Assembly: GCF_003268855.1 (NCBI RefSeq)
Contig: NZ_QLSZ01000009.1
Coordinates: 1 to 64,000, forward strand
Source of the DNA: Flavobacterium aciduliphilum
GTDB lineage: Bacteria; Bacteroidota; Bacteroidia; Flavobacteriales; Flavobacteriaceae
Reading direction: 5' to 3'
Length of the DNA: 64,000 bases
This document shows, piece by piece, positions 1 through 8,724 of the stretch. The translations under genes were made by a program, and so were the position numbers. Below the pieces are notes generated by a model. It did no database searches, was not told the DNA's origin, and saw only the letters and a list, made by a program, of their open reading frames with translations. Position 1 is the first letter of the stretch; each line of letters opens with the position of its first letter.

Positions 1-95
1 ACCCTATGTTCTCAACAGATTACTGGTTCTCTGTAGACTACTCCGAAGCCAATGCTATTAAACAATTTAAAGCGCATTTCTCATTAAAAAGATAA
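1..95 (+). CDS. 3' end of a truncated gene, product unknown
   Basis: The reading frame open from the window edge (codons in phase with base 3) ends in TAA at 93-95 and gives about 30 C-terminal residues, including the run DYWFSVDYSEANAIKQF. The stretch is too short to assign a family. A rho-independent terminator follows within 20 bases, which supports this being a real gene end. The rest of the gene lies outside the window. Function is not inferred. Confidence 0.55.
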   Translation, partial: PMFSTDYWFSVDYSEANAIKQFKAHFSLKR

Positions 96-110
96 TTTTG
101 TTTTCATTCA

Positions 111-147
111 CAAAACCCCTAACAAATTAGTTGGGGGTTTGTTTTTT
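111..147 (+). terminator. rho-independent terminator of the truncated first gene
   Basis: A CAAA(A)CCCC...GGGG(G)TTTG stem with a short loop is followed by a run of seven T residues. It sits 16 bases after the stop of the upstream gene, before the left end of the insertion sequence. Confidence 0.7.
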
Positions 148-184
148 TGGTACCAAACCATCTCTTATCCTTAAAGGTAATGTG

Positions 185-200
185 GTCAAAAATAGTTGGT
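185..200 (+). repeat. left terminal inverted repeat of the IS
   Basis: GTCAAAAATAGTTGGT matches the reverse complement of 1426-1441 base for base. The last bases also form one arm of a small hairpin (GGTGATTT at 198-205 against AAATCACC at 223-230). Confidence 0.8.
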
Positions 201-308
201 GATTTTTCATTTTAGATTAGTTAAATCACCTCATCAAATTGAAGAGGACATCGGCTCTGCTGAGGAGCAACCAACTAGCAATAGATTTGATGTGCATACA
301 AAAAATGA

Positions 309-333
309 GGGCAGTGTAAATCTGCCCTTTTTT
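309..333 (+). terminator. terminator-like hairpin in the IS left end
   Basis: GGGCA, a 9-base loop and TGCCC are followed by a T run. It lies inside the element and faces outward-in transcription from the left. It may insulate the transposase from antisense transcription, or simply be the end of a lost short transcript. Confidence 0.45.
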
Positions 334-368
334 ATACATTTTTTGGTATATCAAATAGCTAAGAAAAC

Positions 369-1348
369 CTACTTGTTCTTTTGATTTTTATAATACAAAT
401 ATCATTTCAAAAAGTTTTTCCTATTGGCTAAACTCATCCCTCTATGAATATTTAAGTTTCCTTTTAAATGTCCGAAAAAAGATTCTAAAGAATTTGTTGA
501 ATTTGGTATTTTATCATCTTTCAAATACATAAACATATTGGGTAATGCTTTCTTTATTAGAGTAAATGATCTTCTCACCATTTTATAAGTGTACCAATAT
601 CTTCCAGTTTCTATGTTATATGATTTTTGATTGATAAAACCTCTATATTCTTCTTCCCATTTGAGGAGTTCCTTAAGCCATAATTGCCGTTTATATTCAC
701 AATTAATATATGAATTTTAAAAGCGATTTGCTTGAGTTCAAAGCCAGATTTATGCTTAGGATGTTGAGTGAGCCATATTCTACACATTCTTGATATATGT
801 ACTAAACATCGTTGAAAAGGTACTTTTGGACAAACTTTTTTGATAGCTTTTATTGAAGATTTATCTCCGTCGGATGTGATGCTTTTTATTTTGATTCCTA
901 GATTCAATAAATTCTGTAAATCTTCTGCAATCTCTTCAAAATGCTCTCCATTTGTCATTCTGTAAAGCTGAGTTGACTTCAAATGAAAGTTTCTGTAAAC
1001 CACCAAACAAATATCATTTGGGAAGTAAGTTCCATCTAAAACTAAATAAATTTCATCAGTTGAACTAAATTCTAAGATTGGTGCTTTACATAACATTTTA
1101 GAAAAATACCGTTGCAAAGTACTCTTACTATATCCAAACTCAACAGTTATTTTATCAAAAGTGTCTTTACCAATTATCCATTTTTTAAACCAAATTTCTT
1201 TGTTAGAATCTGAAACAGATTTATTGTTTGATGTAAATAATTGACCGCAATACTTACATTTAAAACACAGCTTGTTTCGTTGGATTCCCCATTTGATAGT
1301 TTGAAGACTTTTGCACGTTGGACAACGCTTTTTTTTTGAATTTACCAT
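369..1348 (-). pseudogene. IS transposase, frameshifted and with an in-frame stop
   Basis: The intact N-terminal part (about 210 residues) has a zinc ribbon (C9, C12, C31, C34), a helix-turn-helix (around residue 76), a first catalytic Asp in LVLDGTYF (D105) and a second acidic site in ITSDGD (D160/D162) followed by QRCLVH, as in MULE/IS256-type DDE enzymes. Near 700-720 the frame is lost. The -1 frame then carries the missing C-terminus, including NSTNSLESFFGHLK, which holds the catalytic Glu, and an HRG motif. A second lesion follows: TGA at 402-404 stands where this family normally has Trp (FLK-W-YL), and the frame ends at TAG 369-371. There is no slippery heptamer at the shift and the shifted frame has an upstream stop, so decay is more likely than programmed frameshifting. 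Confidence 0.85.
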
Positions 1349-1355
1349 AAATAAA

Positions 1356-1387
1356 AAAGTTTATTGAAACGAATTTCAATAAACTTT
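1356..1387. promoter_or_regulatory. 14-bp perfect hairpin over the transposase leader
   Basis: AAAGTTTATTGAAA and its exact reverse complement flank the loop CGAA, 7 bases upstream of the transposase ATG. In an mRNA that entered from outside, this stem would occlude the start region. Several IS families use this device to stop read-through from activating transposase. The role is inferred; the palindrome is seen directly. Confidence 0.55.
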
Positions 1388-1425
1388 CGAAAATACCATA
1401 TTCCATAACGCTTGACAACGTTTTT

Positions 1426-1441
1426 ACCAACTATTTTTGAC
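1426..1441 (-). repeat. right terminal inverted repeat of the IS
   Basis: This is the exact 16-base reverse complement of 185-200. It lies 13 bases before the stop codon of the M28 peptidase gene, so the IS sits immediately downstream of that gene without disrupting it. Confidence 0.8.
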
Positions 1442-1454
1442 TATTAAACCAAAA

Positions 1455-2645
1455 TTATTCAACAACAATTTTTTTCGTAACCCTTTTGTTTTCAGTTTGG
1501 ACAACTGCTAAATACATCCCTTTAGCAAGACCTTTAAGAGGAATTGATTCGATGAGCTTAGGATTCTCAAACAAAGTTTCTAAAACTATTTTTCCATTAG
1601 TATCTATCAGACTAAAAGTATAGGCCGTTGTCTCTAGAGTTCCTATACTTATTTGAATTGTATCCTTTGTTGGATTTGGAAAAAATTGTACTTGATTCCC
1701 ATCAAATGTCTCCACTTTCATACTCGCTACATTAGCTTTTGCAAAATGAAGTGTGGCGCCAATTGTAGCTTTGGCAACATTAAATGTGTAAGCGGGATCC
1801 ATGTAGATCAATAAATCGGTATTTGTATGTTTGTGTGTCGTCTCATTCGTTTCAAATAGACCTGTAATAATCTCATTATTACTTTGAAAAGGCATATAAT
1901 CTGATGAATACGCATACGATAAATTAGTTTGTAAAGGAGAATATAAGCTCACGCAATTCATCAATTGAGTCGTCATGGTTGCTGATGTGGCATTGTTTGT
2001 TGAAGGGGAATTATTTTCATCTCGCTCACAAGTTATAGTATCATTGGTCATACCTGCTACCCCTCCTACTTCGTCTAAATTTAACACCAAACGAATTGAC
2101 ATTTTGGGCGTAGTACCATTAACTACTGAAGTCACATAATGTTGACTTCCATACAATCCGTCTTCTTCTCCACTAAAATTAATGAACTTAATCGAATAAT
2201 CCGTTTGTACATTTTGAAGTAAACGTGCGGTTTCTAAAATACACGATATTCCACTCCCGTTATCATTTGTCCCTTTTCCTCCTATGGAATCATAATGTCC
2301 ACATACAATAACATACGTATTAGGATACAAGGTTCCTACTTTGGTTACAATTAAATTTTTACAAGTAGCCGTTGACCCAGAATAGGTATATGAATCCTCC
2401 TGGATTTGTGCAGAGGAATACCCATAGCTTAAGTATTGATTTTTCAGCCAATCTAAGGTATTTTGTAACGCTATTGTTCCCCTACGTTTCATACCAAGAG
2501 ACTCAAAGCTGGTCAGGCTATTGTTGATATTCGTTTGAGAGCATTGATTTACAACATCTGCATAGGCTTGAATAAATGTTTGTGAAAAACAACTACTCCC
2601 ATAAAAAAAAGCACTAATTAGAAGGGATTTCTTCAGTATATTCAT
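1455..2645 (-). CDS. secreted M28-family zinc aminopeptidase with T9SS sorting domain
   Basis: Residues 1-22 form a signal peptide ending in CFSQ. The catalytic domain (about 50-310) carries the M28 two-zinc signature: H117 in CGHYDS, D128 in NDNGSG, E160/E161 in SGEED, D191 in NLDEVGG and a His in ETTHKHTNTD near 270. Residues about 320-396 are a type A T9SS sorting domain (FPNPTKD..., K/V-rich end TKKIVVE), which implies export through the type IX system and surface attachment or release. The enzyme should remove N-terminal residues from peptides outside the cell. It is transcribed away from the flippase cluster, with about 110 AT-rich bases between. The IS ends 13 bases beyond its stop. 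Substrate preference cannot be read from the sequence. Confidence 0.9.
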   Translation of the reverse strand: MNILKKSLLISAFFYGSSCFSQTFIQAYADVVNQCSQTNINNSLTSFESLGMKRRGTIALQNTLDWLKNQYLSYGYSSAQIQEDSYTYSGSTATCKNLIVTKVGTLYPNTYVIVCGHYDSIGGKGTNDNGSGISCILETARLLQNVQTDYSIKFINFSGEEDGLYGSQHYVTSVVNGTTPKMSIRLVLNLDEVGGVAGMTNDTITCERDENNSPSTNNATSATMTTQLMNCVSLYSPLQTNLSYAYSSDYMPFQSNNEIITGLFETNETTHKHTNTDLLIYMDPAYTFNVAKATIGATLHFAKANVASMKVETFDGNQVQFFPNPTKDTIQISIGTLETTAYTFSLIDTNGKIVLETLFENPKLIESIPLKGLAKGMYLAVVQTENKRVTKKIVVE

Positions 2646-2756
2646 TTTTATTTTTTAGATTTTATCCACAACCAAAAATAGTAAATACACAAAAACTGAA
2701 CGTTTTTGTATTCTTAAAAGTTTATTAATTTTTTGGAATAAAAAAAGACTAAATAA

Positions 2757-4223
2757 TTACAGAAATCGCAGCTTTTTTAAAATAGTATCTACAACCGTAT
2801 TGATTTCAGTGGATAGTTTTAATTTATAATTACAAATGACATAAAATACCGTAATTAAAATCGATTTTAGTACAATATTTAAAATGGTGTGAAAAGGAAA
2901 ATCCCAATAATAGAACAACACAAAATTTAATGTTATAACAAGCAATGAATACATTGTTTTTTTTGTAAAGGGAAATAAATTCATCTTTCTAACCACATAA
3001 ATAAATTTGATGGTATTATATACTGCAACCGTAAGTAATGTGGCAAAAGCCGACCCCTCTATGCCATACCACGGAATAAAAATCATATTCAGTACAATCA
3101 TCAATACCACAGTAAAAACACCAAAAAACAAGACCGTTCTGTAATATTTAGTATTGACAATTATCGAATTATTATTCCCAAGGAGCACATCATAAAACTT
3201 AGATAACCCAATCATAAAAACCACCCAAATACCCCCGCTATAATCTTTTGGAATGAGATGGTACATTTCTTTGATGTTTAGAAAAATTAAAAGCATGATA
3301 AATCCACCTATTATTTGCAGATTTATCGCACTCTTTTTATATAAATCATTTAATTCTTCAAATTTTTCCTCGACCATTAATTTGGCCGTTATGGGAGCTA
3401 CTATTTGTGTCATGGCTCTACTTGGAACAGCAATGACCGTTGAAATAAAAATCGCAACAGCATATAATGCATTCTGTCCAATATCTTTATAATGCGGAAT
3501 CATTACCTTGTCAAAATCAACAAGCATCACAGCTACCCCACCTGAAATAATAATAAACAAAGAATATTGTACGATCTCTTTTAAATTATCTGGGATTACT
3601 AATCTAAAAACTGGTTTTCTAACGTTTACAGCATACAAAACCATTCCCAACAACTGCCCAAAATAGGCTAATGCAACACTATAAACAAAGGTATCTTTGG
3701 TAATACAATCGAAATGAACTGCAACCAAAAGAACCATGATAATAAGTCGAACAAATACTTCGCTTATAAAGTTACCAATAACCGATTGCATATGAACTTT
3801 AACCCAAGCATAGAATACTTCAAAATAGGCCATAAACAACCCTACCACAGGAATCAACCAAAAAAAGGGTTTCAATGAAGGGTTTTCTTTTACCCATCCA
3901 CTAGAAATAGGGTCATAAAAAACAAAAAACAATGTCGCAAGTGGAATAATAAATGCGAATGGCATCAACAACATAAATGATAAAAAGCTTTCTTTTTCCT
4001 TTTCTGTCTTATAATGCGAAAAAAAACGAATCAATGTATTTTGAACCCCAAATGCCATCAAAGGCATCATGATATTAGCTCCGGATAAAATCGTAGCTAC
4101 AATGCCATAGTGTAATTTTCCAAGAAAGTTCGTATACAAAAACAACGCATTGACAGCTCCTATTCCAAATCCGAAAAAGGTAATAATAGTGTTTTTAATG
4201 GATTGAGATTGAACAATTCCCAT
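2757..4223 (-). CDS. polysaccharide (O-unit) flippase, Wzx-like
   Basis: This 488-residue, almost wholly hydrophobic protein has about 12-14 predicted membrane helices. Its start resembles polysaccharide biosynthesis/MATE-like (MVF superfamily) flippases: an amphipathic N-terminus, then FGFGIGAVNALFLYTNFLG. Such proteins move undecaprenyl-linked oligosaccharides from the inner to the outer leaflet for surface polysaccharide assembly. It starts with ATG 8 bases after the stop of a glycosyltransferase gene, so the two are very likely co-transcribed and act in one surface glycan pathway. No polymerase or ligase gene is visible nearby. Which glycan is moved is unknown. Confidence 0.85.
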   Translation of the reverse strand: MGIVQSQSIKNTIITFFGFGIGAVNALFLYTNFLGKLHYGIVATILSGANIMMPLMAFGVQNTLIRFFSHYKTEKEKESFLSFMLLMPFAFIIPLATLFFVFYDPISSGWVKENPSLKPFFWLIPVVGLFMAYFEVFYAWVKVHMQSVIGNFISEVFVRLIIMVLLVAVHFDCITKDTFVYSVALAYFGQLLGMVLYAVNVRKPVFRLVIPDNLKEIVQYSLFIIISGGVAVMLVDFDKVMIPHYKDIGQNALYAVAIFISTVIAVPSRAMTQIVAPITAKLMVEEKFEELNDLYKKSAINLQIIGGFIMLLIFLNIKEMYHLIPKDYSGGIWVVFMIGLSKFYDVLLGNNNSIIVNTKYYRTVLFFGVFTVVLMIVLNMIFIPWYGIEGSAFATLLTVAVYNTIKFIYVVRKMNLFPFTKKTMYSLLVITLNFVLFYYWDFPFHTILNIVLKSILITVFYVICNYKLKLSTEINTVVDTILKKLRFL

Positions 4224-4231
4224 GTCTTGAA

Positions 4232-5530
4232 TTATACGTTAGGAGTTATAAGTTTTGATAACCTTTCTGTTAAACTTTTTCTAGAAAATTGCTGCAAACC
4301 TACAGGAAACACTTGGAGTTTATTCTCTAAATACAACTCAAAATAAGAGAGAATAGTCTTTTTTAAACGCTCTTTTTCATTGTAGGTAAAGAAAGTTCCT
4401 GTATTGGTTGTGGTTATAATTTCTGCAAAATCAGAATCTTTAGGTCCGATAGCCAGTGTAGGTCGTTCTGAAACCATATATTCAAATAATTTGCCAGGAA
4501 TTATGCTTTTCGTTTCTTCTGAATCAATTTCTATTAGCAACAAAACCTGAGAAGTTCTTTGGTGTTGAATTGCTTCTATGTGGGAAACATAGCCCAAATT
4601 AGCACAAAAAGAAGTTAATTTATGCTGTGCGATACTACTTAAGATTTCCTGACTCACTTTCCCAATTAATTTCAACTCAAAATGCATTGCAAATAATTCG
4701 TGTTCTACAACCAACTCTTGCAATACTTCCCATAAAATCTTTGGATTTCTATCGGACAAAAACGAACCTATATGCGCCATTGAAAATGTCTTATCCAAAG
4801 GTTGTTTGGCTACATTTTCTACATCATACCCATTTGTGATGACCTCGATCGGTTTGTGCGTCAGGGCTTGAAATTCCTTTTTTGTAGTCTTACTCGTTAC
4901 AAGAATTTTATCTGCTGTTGTGAGTACTTGATGTTCTAACTGTTTATGCTTTTTAGCAGCATACGAAGACAATTTCAACGCTTTATGATAACCAATAGTA
5001 GTCCATGGATCACGAAAATCAGCCAACCAAGTTAGGTCCAACTCTTGTTTTAATTTCAAACCAATTAAATGGAGTGAATGGGGTGGTCCCGACGTTACAA
5101 TCGTATCTATATCATGCACTTTAATGTATTCTTTGAGGTATTTTACAGAAGGATTTACCCAATATTTTCGTGCATCTGGAATAAACAAATTTCCTCTAAT
5201 CCAAAGCATTATTTTTTCTAAAAAAGTCTGCTTTTTAGCCGCTGGAATAATACCCGAACTTATTTTTTTAGTTTCTTTTTTCGATAAAAAACCCGCCAAT
5301 TGATAGGGTTCAAAAATTTTATTTCTAAGAAGTATTGCCTCTTTAGAAACCTCATGTTCCAAACCTTCATCAATAATAGGATAAGTAGGATTCTCGGGAA
5401 TATAAACTATAGGTTGTATATCAAACTCAGGCAAGTATTTGACAAACTTCAACCACCGTTGCACACCAGGACCTCCCGCTGGAGGCCAGTAATACGTAAT
5501 AATTAGAAGTTTTTTTGCTGAGGTTTTCAA
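4232..5530 (-). CDS. glycosyltransferase family 4-like protein (TTG start)
   Basis: The N-terminal Rossmann domain opens with a characteristic loop, ITYYWPPAGGPGVQRWLKF, residues about 11-29. The C-terminal GT-B domain includes the nucleotide-sugar region GKLFEYMVSERPTLAIG (about 340-357), preceded by I-P. This is the layout of GT4-type retaining transferases that add a sugar from an NDP donor to a lipid-linked or polysaccharide acceptor on the cytoplasmic side. No ATG fits; the frame begins at TTG 5530, which lies one base from the stop of the upstream nucleotidyltransferase gene. The tight spacing suggests translational coupling. The flippase follows 8 bases downstream. Donor and acceptor are not deducible. 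Confidence 0.85.
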   Translation of the reverse strand: MKTSAKKLLIITYYWPPAGGPGVQRWLKFVKYLPEFDIQPIVYIPENPTYPIIDEGLEHEVSKEAILLRNKIFEPYQLAGFLSKKETKKISSGIIPAAKKQTFLEKIMLWIRGNLFIPDARKYWVNPSVKYLKEYIKVHDIDTIVTSGPPHSLHLIGLKLKQELDLTWLADFRDPWTTIGYHKALKLSSYAAKKHKQLEHQVLTTADKILVTSKTTKKEFQALTHKPIEVITNGYDVENVAKQPLDKTFSMAHIGSFLSDRNPKILWEVLQELVVEHELFAMHFELKLIGKVSQEILSSIAQHKLTSFCANLGYVSHIEAIQHQRTSQVLLLIEIDSEETKSIIPGKLFEYMVSERPTLAIGPKDSDFAEIITTTNTGTFFTYNEKERLKKTILSYFELYLENKLQVFPVGLQQFSRKSLTERLSKLITPNV

Positions 5531-5531
5531 A

Positions 5532-5999
5532 TTAAGAATCAGATTTTTTATTATTTTTTTCTAACTCTTCAATATCTAATATATCCTTTGGACTATTGGT
5601 CGCTTTTTTTGCTTTAATTAGATTATCGTAATCTAAGAAATAGACAGGAATTCCACTTATTTCTGTAACATATGCTTTTGCAAGTAATTCTTGAAAATCA
5701 TCATTTTCTAAACCTTTAACAGAAGTCATAATATCTAATCGCAGATTGAAATTTAAAGTTATATCTGTCTCACCCAGAATAAATTGCATTGTTTTTATAT
5801 TTTCAAAATCTCCAATTCCTGATTGTTTCAAAGATACTCTCAAATTTTCTCGATTGTCAATTGAATCTTTAATAAATATATCAATATCACCTGTATTTCT
5901 TCCATAGCCATAAATATTTACAGCAAACCCTCCAATAGTCAAATATTTGACTATATTCAATGAGAAATACTTCCAAATTTCAATTATTTGATTATTCAT
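5532..5999 (-). CDS. small nucleotidyltransferase-fold protein
   Basis: This 155-residue protein has the start of a polymerase-beta-type nucleotidyltransferase: GGFAVNIYGYGR followed by NTGDIDIFI, giving the GG...DxD pattern (D around 38-40). This is as in DUF6036/AbiEii-like stand-alone transferases. It contains YFLDYDNLIKAKKATNSPKD near the C-terminus, also typical of that group. The start is 4 bases after the stop of a 52-codon gene, and its stop is one base from the glycosyltransferase start. Many relatives act in resistance cassettes or toxin-antitoxin pairs, but the target is unknown here. It sits between two envelope-biogenesis genes, so it looks like an insertion. A role in the glycan pathway is not supported by its fold. 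Confidence 0.65.
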   Translation of the reverse strand: MNNQIIEIWKYFSLNIVKYLTIGGFAVNIYGYGRNTGDIDIFIKDSIDNRENLRVSLKQSGIGDFENIKTMQFILGETDITLNFNLRLDIMTSVKGLENDDFQELLAKAYVTEISGIPVYFLDYDNLIKAKKATNSPKDILDIEELEKNNKKSDS

Positions 6000-6003
6000 T
6001 TAA

Positions 6004-6162
6004 TTACTTAGATATTGGTTTTGCAATTTCTAAAAGATAAGAAATTTCAATGATAGCCATTAATTTTTCAAAGCGTTGTTGTGCTGTCATTTTTCTAATC
6101 TCTTCAATATGTCTTGCTTCCATTTTAGAAGGATGAGCATGGTATAATTTTGATGCTTCCAT
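6004..6162 (-). CDS. 52-residue protein paired with the nucleotidyltransferase
   Basis: ATG at 6160-6162 opens a short frame ending in TAA 6004-6006. The product begins MEASKLYHAHPSK and is charged and helical, with a hydrophobic C-terminal stretch (LMAIIEISYLLEIAKPISK). It ends 4 bases before the nucleotidyltransferase start. That spacing, plus codon use that reads as genuine protein, suggests a two-gene operon. It could be a partner or antidote of the nucleotidyltransferase, but no family is recognised. Confidence 0.55.
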   Translation of the reverse strand: MEASKLYHAHPSKMEARHIEEIRKMTAQQRFEKLMAIIEISYLLEIAKPISK

Positions 6163-6209
6163 TTTTTATTGAAACTAATAATCAAATTTACAAAAATTTA
6201 GCTTTACAA

Positions 6210-8645
6210 TTATGCTTTTTTCTTTCTCTCAAAATAAACTCCACCAATCAAAAGCAATAACATTCCAATAGAACTTACCAAAGTAATGCTACTTCCCGTT
6301 TTAACGACTTGAGGTTCAAACTTAAATTCAATTTTGTGAGATCCCGATGGAACCGTCATTCCTCGCAAGGCATAGTCAACTTTGACATAAGGACTTGACT
6401 TGCCATCGATGTAGGCGTTCCAACCATTTTTATAATACATTTCTGAAAACACTGCAAAAGCCTCGTTTTTAGTATTCGTTTGATATACCAAATGATTGGG
6501 TTTATAACTCATAAGTCGAATAGTAGCTGTTGAGTCTTTAACAAAGGACGTCGCTATTTTTTCTTGATTTGATGTATTGATGACGGCCGTATGTTTTGTA
6601 TCTAAATGGTTCAGCGCTTTCATTTCGGCATCTGCATTAGTCACTTTTTGAATTGTCGAAACAAACCAAGCATTCCCATTGGCTCCGGGATTAACCACTG
6701 CTACAGGCTGACCTTTATCGTCAGTTTGAATCAAATATTTTACATTCAACATGTCTAAAACTTGCCTATTGTTGTTTGCTATTTGATAATCAAAAAGTTC
6801 CTGCATCGCACGTGGTTTTACCGCACTATATCCCCCAATTGACTTATGAAAATAAGACGCACGAGCACTAGACAAATTTCCATCTACTTCAAGCACTCTA
6901 TAATTTGTGGTGTCTTGAAGAATTTGCTGATCGGAAACCGAAGGCTCAAAAGGCATATCCACTTCATGCGCACTAACAAAATCTTTACTGCTCACATAGT
7001 TTTTATCGACAAAAAATAAATCGGAAACCATTAATATCCCTACAAGAATAACCGCTGTGGTTGATTTAAGTTTATTGCGCACAAACATAAATAACGTTCC
7101 AAATGTGAGCGAAATAAAAATTCCCGAACGAAGTAAATCGGCGCTATACATGGTTTTTCGATCTTCTTTTAAGGCATCTATAAAGCCTATTCCAAAAGAC
7201 TTATCCTGACTTTGACTGAACATTTGACGAATTTGTCCGTCTAAACTTCCTGCAAAATCAAACATATTTCTCGCAAAAAACAGTAGTACTAGAATGCCTA
7301 ACGTAGTCGCAGCAGTTTTCCAAAGGCTGTCCCACTGTTTTTCTTGACGTGTTGTAAAAAACGACTGAAAACCGAGTACTGCAAGTACAGGAAAACAAAG
7401 TTCTAGTAATACCTGAATAGAAGAAACTGCCCTGAATTTATCATACAATGGAATGTAATCAATGAAAAAATCCGTCAATACTGGGAAGTTTTTACCCCAT
7501 GACAAAACGAGAGAAAACAAAGCTCCCATCAGAAAAACATATTTAATCTTCCTTTTGTCATGATACAACGCCAAAACACTCAAAAAGAAGACTATTGCTC
7601 CAATATAGGCGGGAGCTGCCACAATAGGTTGGTCACCCCAATAGGTGGGCGCATAGGAGTCTGTAAATTGTCTTGCTTCATCCTCTGATGCACCATATTT
7701 TAACATATAATCATAGACCGCAGAATCGTTACTGAGTTTTTCTCCATTTCCACCACCAAAAAGTCTCGGGGCAATGAGATTAAAACTCTCTGCAATGCCA
7801 TAGCTGTATTCTGTTATATAACTTCTGTCTAAAGTAGCATCCGACGTTTTCTTTTTACCATTGGCATCTAGCTTTAATTCACTCTTTCCTCGTGTACTAT
7901 AATCAGTATATTCTTTTGTAGCAAGCAAACTTGTGGCATTAGCTCCGATTGCAAATAATAAAGCAACTCCAAAAGTGGTGGCAATTTTGAGTAAGGCTTG
8001 GGTTTCTTTCTTTTGTATTAGCTTAATGCTGTAATAAACTCCAATAATCAAAAGTAAAAACAACAAATAATAAGTCATTTGGAAATGGTTGGCATTAATT
8101 TCTAGTGCTACCGCAAACATAGTGAGCAAACCTCCAACAATATATCGTTTTCTAAAAACAAGCAAAACTCCTGCAATAAGTAAAGGCATGTAAGCAATTG
8201 CATGGGCTTTGGCGTTGTGCCCCACGCCTAAAATTACAATCAAATAAGTTGAGAATCCAAAAGCTAAGGCTCCAAAAAAGGCTTTCAAAACATCGACTCT
8301 TAAGACCAACAACAAACTATAAAACCCTAAAAAATAAAGGAATAAATAATCTGCAGGACGGGGAAGAAAGCGCAAAATATCATCTATTTTTCCAATAAAA
8401 TCATTCGGATATTGGGCTCCAAGTTGGTATGTAGGCATTCCGCCAAAAGCCGAATTAGTCCAATAAGGCTCGCTATGATTGGCCGCTCTAAAATCGTTTT
8501 GTTCTTTAGCCATTGCGGTATATTGCACAATATCGGACTGGAATATTTTTTTCCCTTGAAGTACTGGATAGAAATACAGTAATGCAATTAAAATAAAACC
8601 AGCAAGGGCTACAATATGGGGATAGAGTTTCTTTATTTGATTCAT
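6210..8645 (-). CDS. YfhO-family polytopic membrane protein
   Basis: This 811-residue protein has about 12 membrane helices in its first 530 residues, a soluble periplasmic-type domain (about 560-780) and a last helix before a short basic tail (FERKKKA). The order and motifs such as SDIVQY near residue 38, GGMPTYQ near 68 and GWNAYIDG near the end (about 745) are those of Bacteroidota YfhO proteins. These are GT-C-like and thought to transfer sugars from lipid carriers to extracytoplasmic acceptors such as teichoic acid in Bacillus. It fits the upstream-lying flippase and glycosyltransferase as part of surface glycan work. In this organism the acceptor is unknown. Confidence 0.85.
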   Translation of the reverse strand: MNQIKKLYPHIVALAGFILIALLYFYPVLQGKKIFQSDIVQYTAMAKEQNDFRAANHSEPYWTNSAFGGMPTYQLGAQYPNDFIGKIDDILRFLPRPADYLFLYFLGFYSLLLVLRVDVLKAFFGALAFGFSTYLIVILGVGHNAKAHAIAYMPLLIAGVLLVFRKRYIVGGLLTMFAVALEINANHFQMTYYLLFLLLIIGVYYSIKLIQKKETQALLKIATTFGVALLFAIGANATSLLATKEYTDYSTRGKSELKLDANGKKKTSDATLDRSYITEYSYGIAESFNLIAPRLFGGGNGEKLSNDSAVYDYMLKYGASEDEARQFTDSYAPTYWGDQPIVAAPAYIGAIVFFLSVLALYHDKRKIKYVFLMGALFSLVLSWGKNFPVLTDFFIDYIPLYDKFRAVSSIQVLLELCFPVLAVLGFQSFFTTRQEKQWDSLWKTAATTLGILVLLFFARNMFDFAGSLDGQIRQMFSQSQDKSFGIGFIDALKEDRKTMYSADLLRSGIFISLTFGTLFMFVRNKLKSTTAVILVGILMVSDLFFVDKNYVSSKDFVSAHEVDMPFEPSVSDQQILQDTTNYRVLEVDGNLSSARASYFHKSIGGYSAVKPRAMQELFDYQIANNNRQVLDMLNVKYLIQTDDKGQPVAVVNPGANGNAWFVSTIQKVTNADAEMKALNHLDTKHTAVINTSNQEKIATSFVKDSTATIRLMSYKPNHLVYQTNTKNEAFAVFSEMYYKNGWNAYIDGKSSPYVKVDYALRGMTVPSGSHKIEFKFEPQVVKTGSSITLVSSIGMLLLLIGGVYFERKKKA

Positions 8646-8724
8646 TAGAATGGTTATGTTTTTAGTTTAGACTTTATATTAGAAAAGTCATTACACCTTT
8701 TTACTATTATTTAAAATTCAACAA

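Larger units (their letters stand above)
185..1441. mobile_element. decayed insertion sequence (about 1.26 kb)
   Basis: A transposase pseudogene on the minus strand is enclosed by perfect 16-bp terminal inverted repeats, GTCAAAAATAGTTGGT at 185-200 and its reverse complement at 1426-1441. The size and the Zn-ribbon/DDE transposase fit an IS256-like 'variant Zn-binding' group. That family assignment rests on recognised motifs, not on a database match. I see no convincing target-site duplication: the 8 bases outside each end (GTAATGTG and TATTAAAC) differ. The element is therefore old, or its ends were altered. About 170 bases of non-coding left end separate the repeat from the transposase stop. 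Confidence 0.8.

Noticed and set aside
196..384. 62-codon frame in the left end of the IS
   Set aside because: It overlaps the terminal repeat and a terminator hairpin and runs over the end of the transposase pseudogene. There is no recognisable protein character.
696..725. Programmed -1 frameshift in the transposase
   Set aside because: No X-XXY-YYZ heptamer is present. The -1 frame has a TAA before the point where homology resumes, and a second lesion (TGA at 402-404) lies downstream, so decay is the simpler reading.
177..1449. Target-site duplication of the IS
   Set aside because: The eight bases outside the left end (177-184) and right end (1442-1449) do not match, and no nearby shift of the ends gives a convincing duplication.
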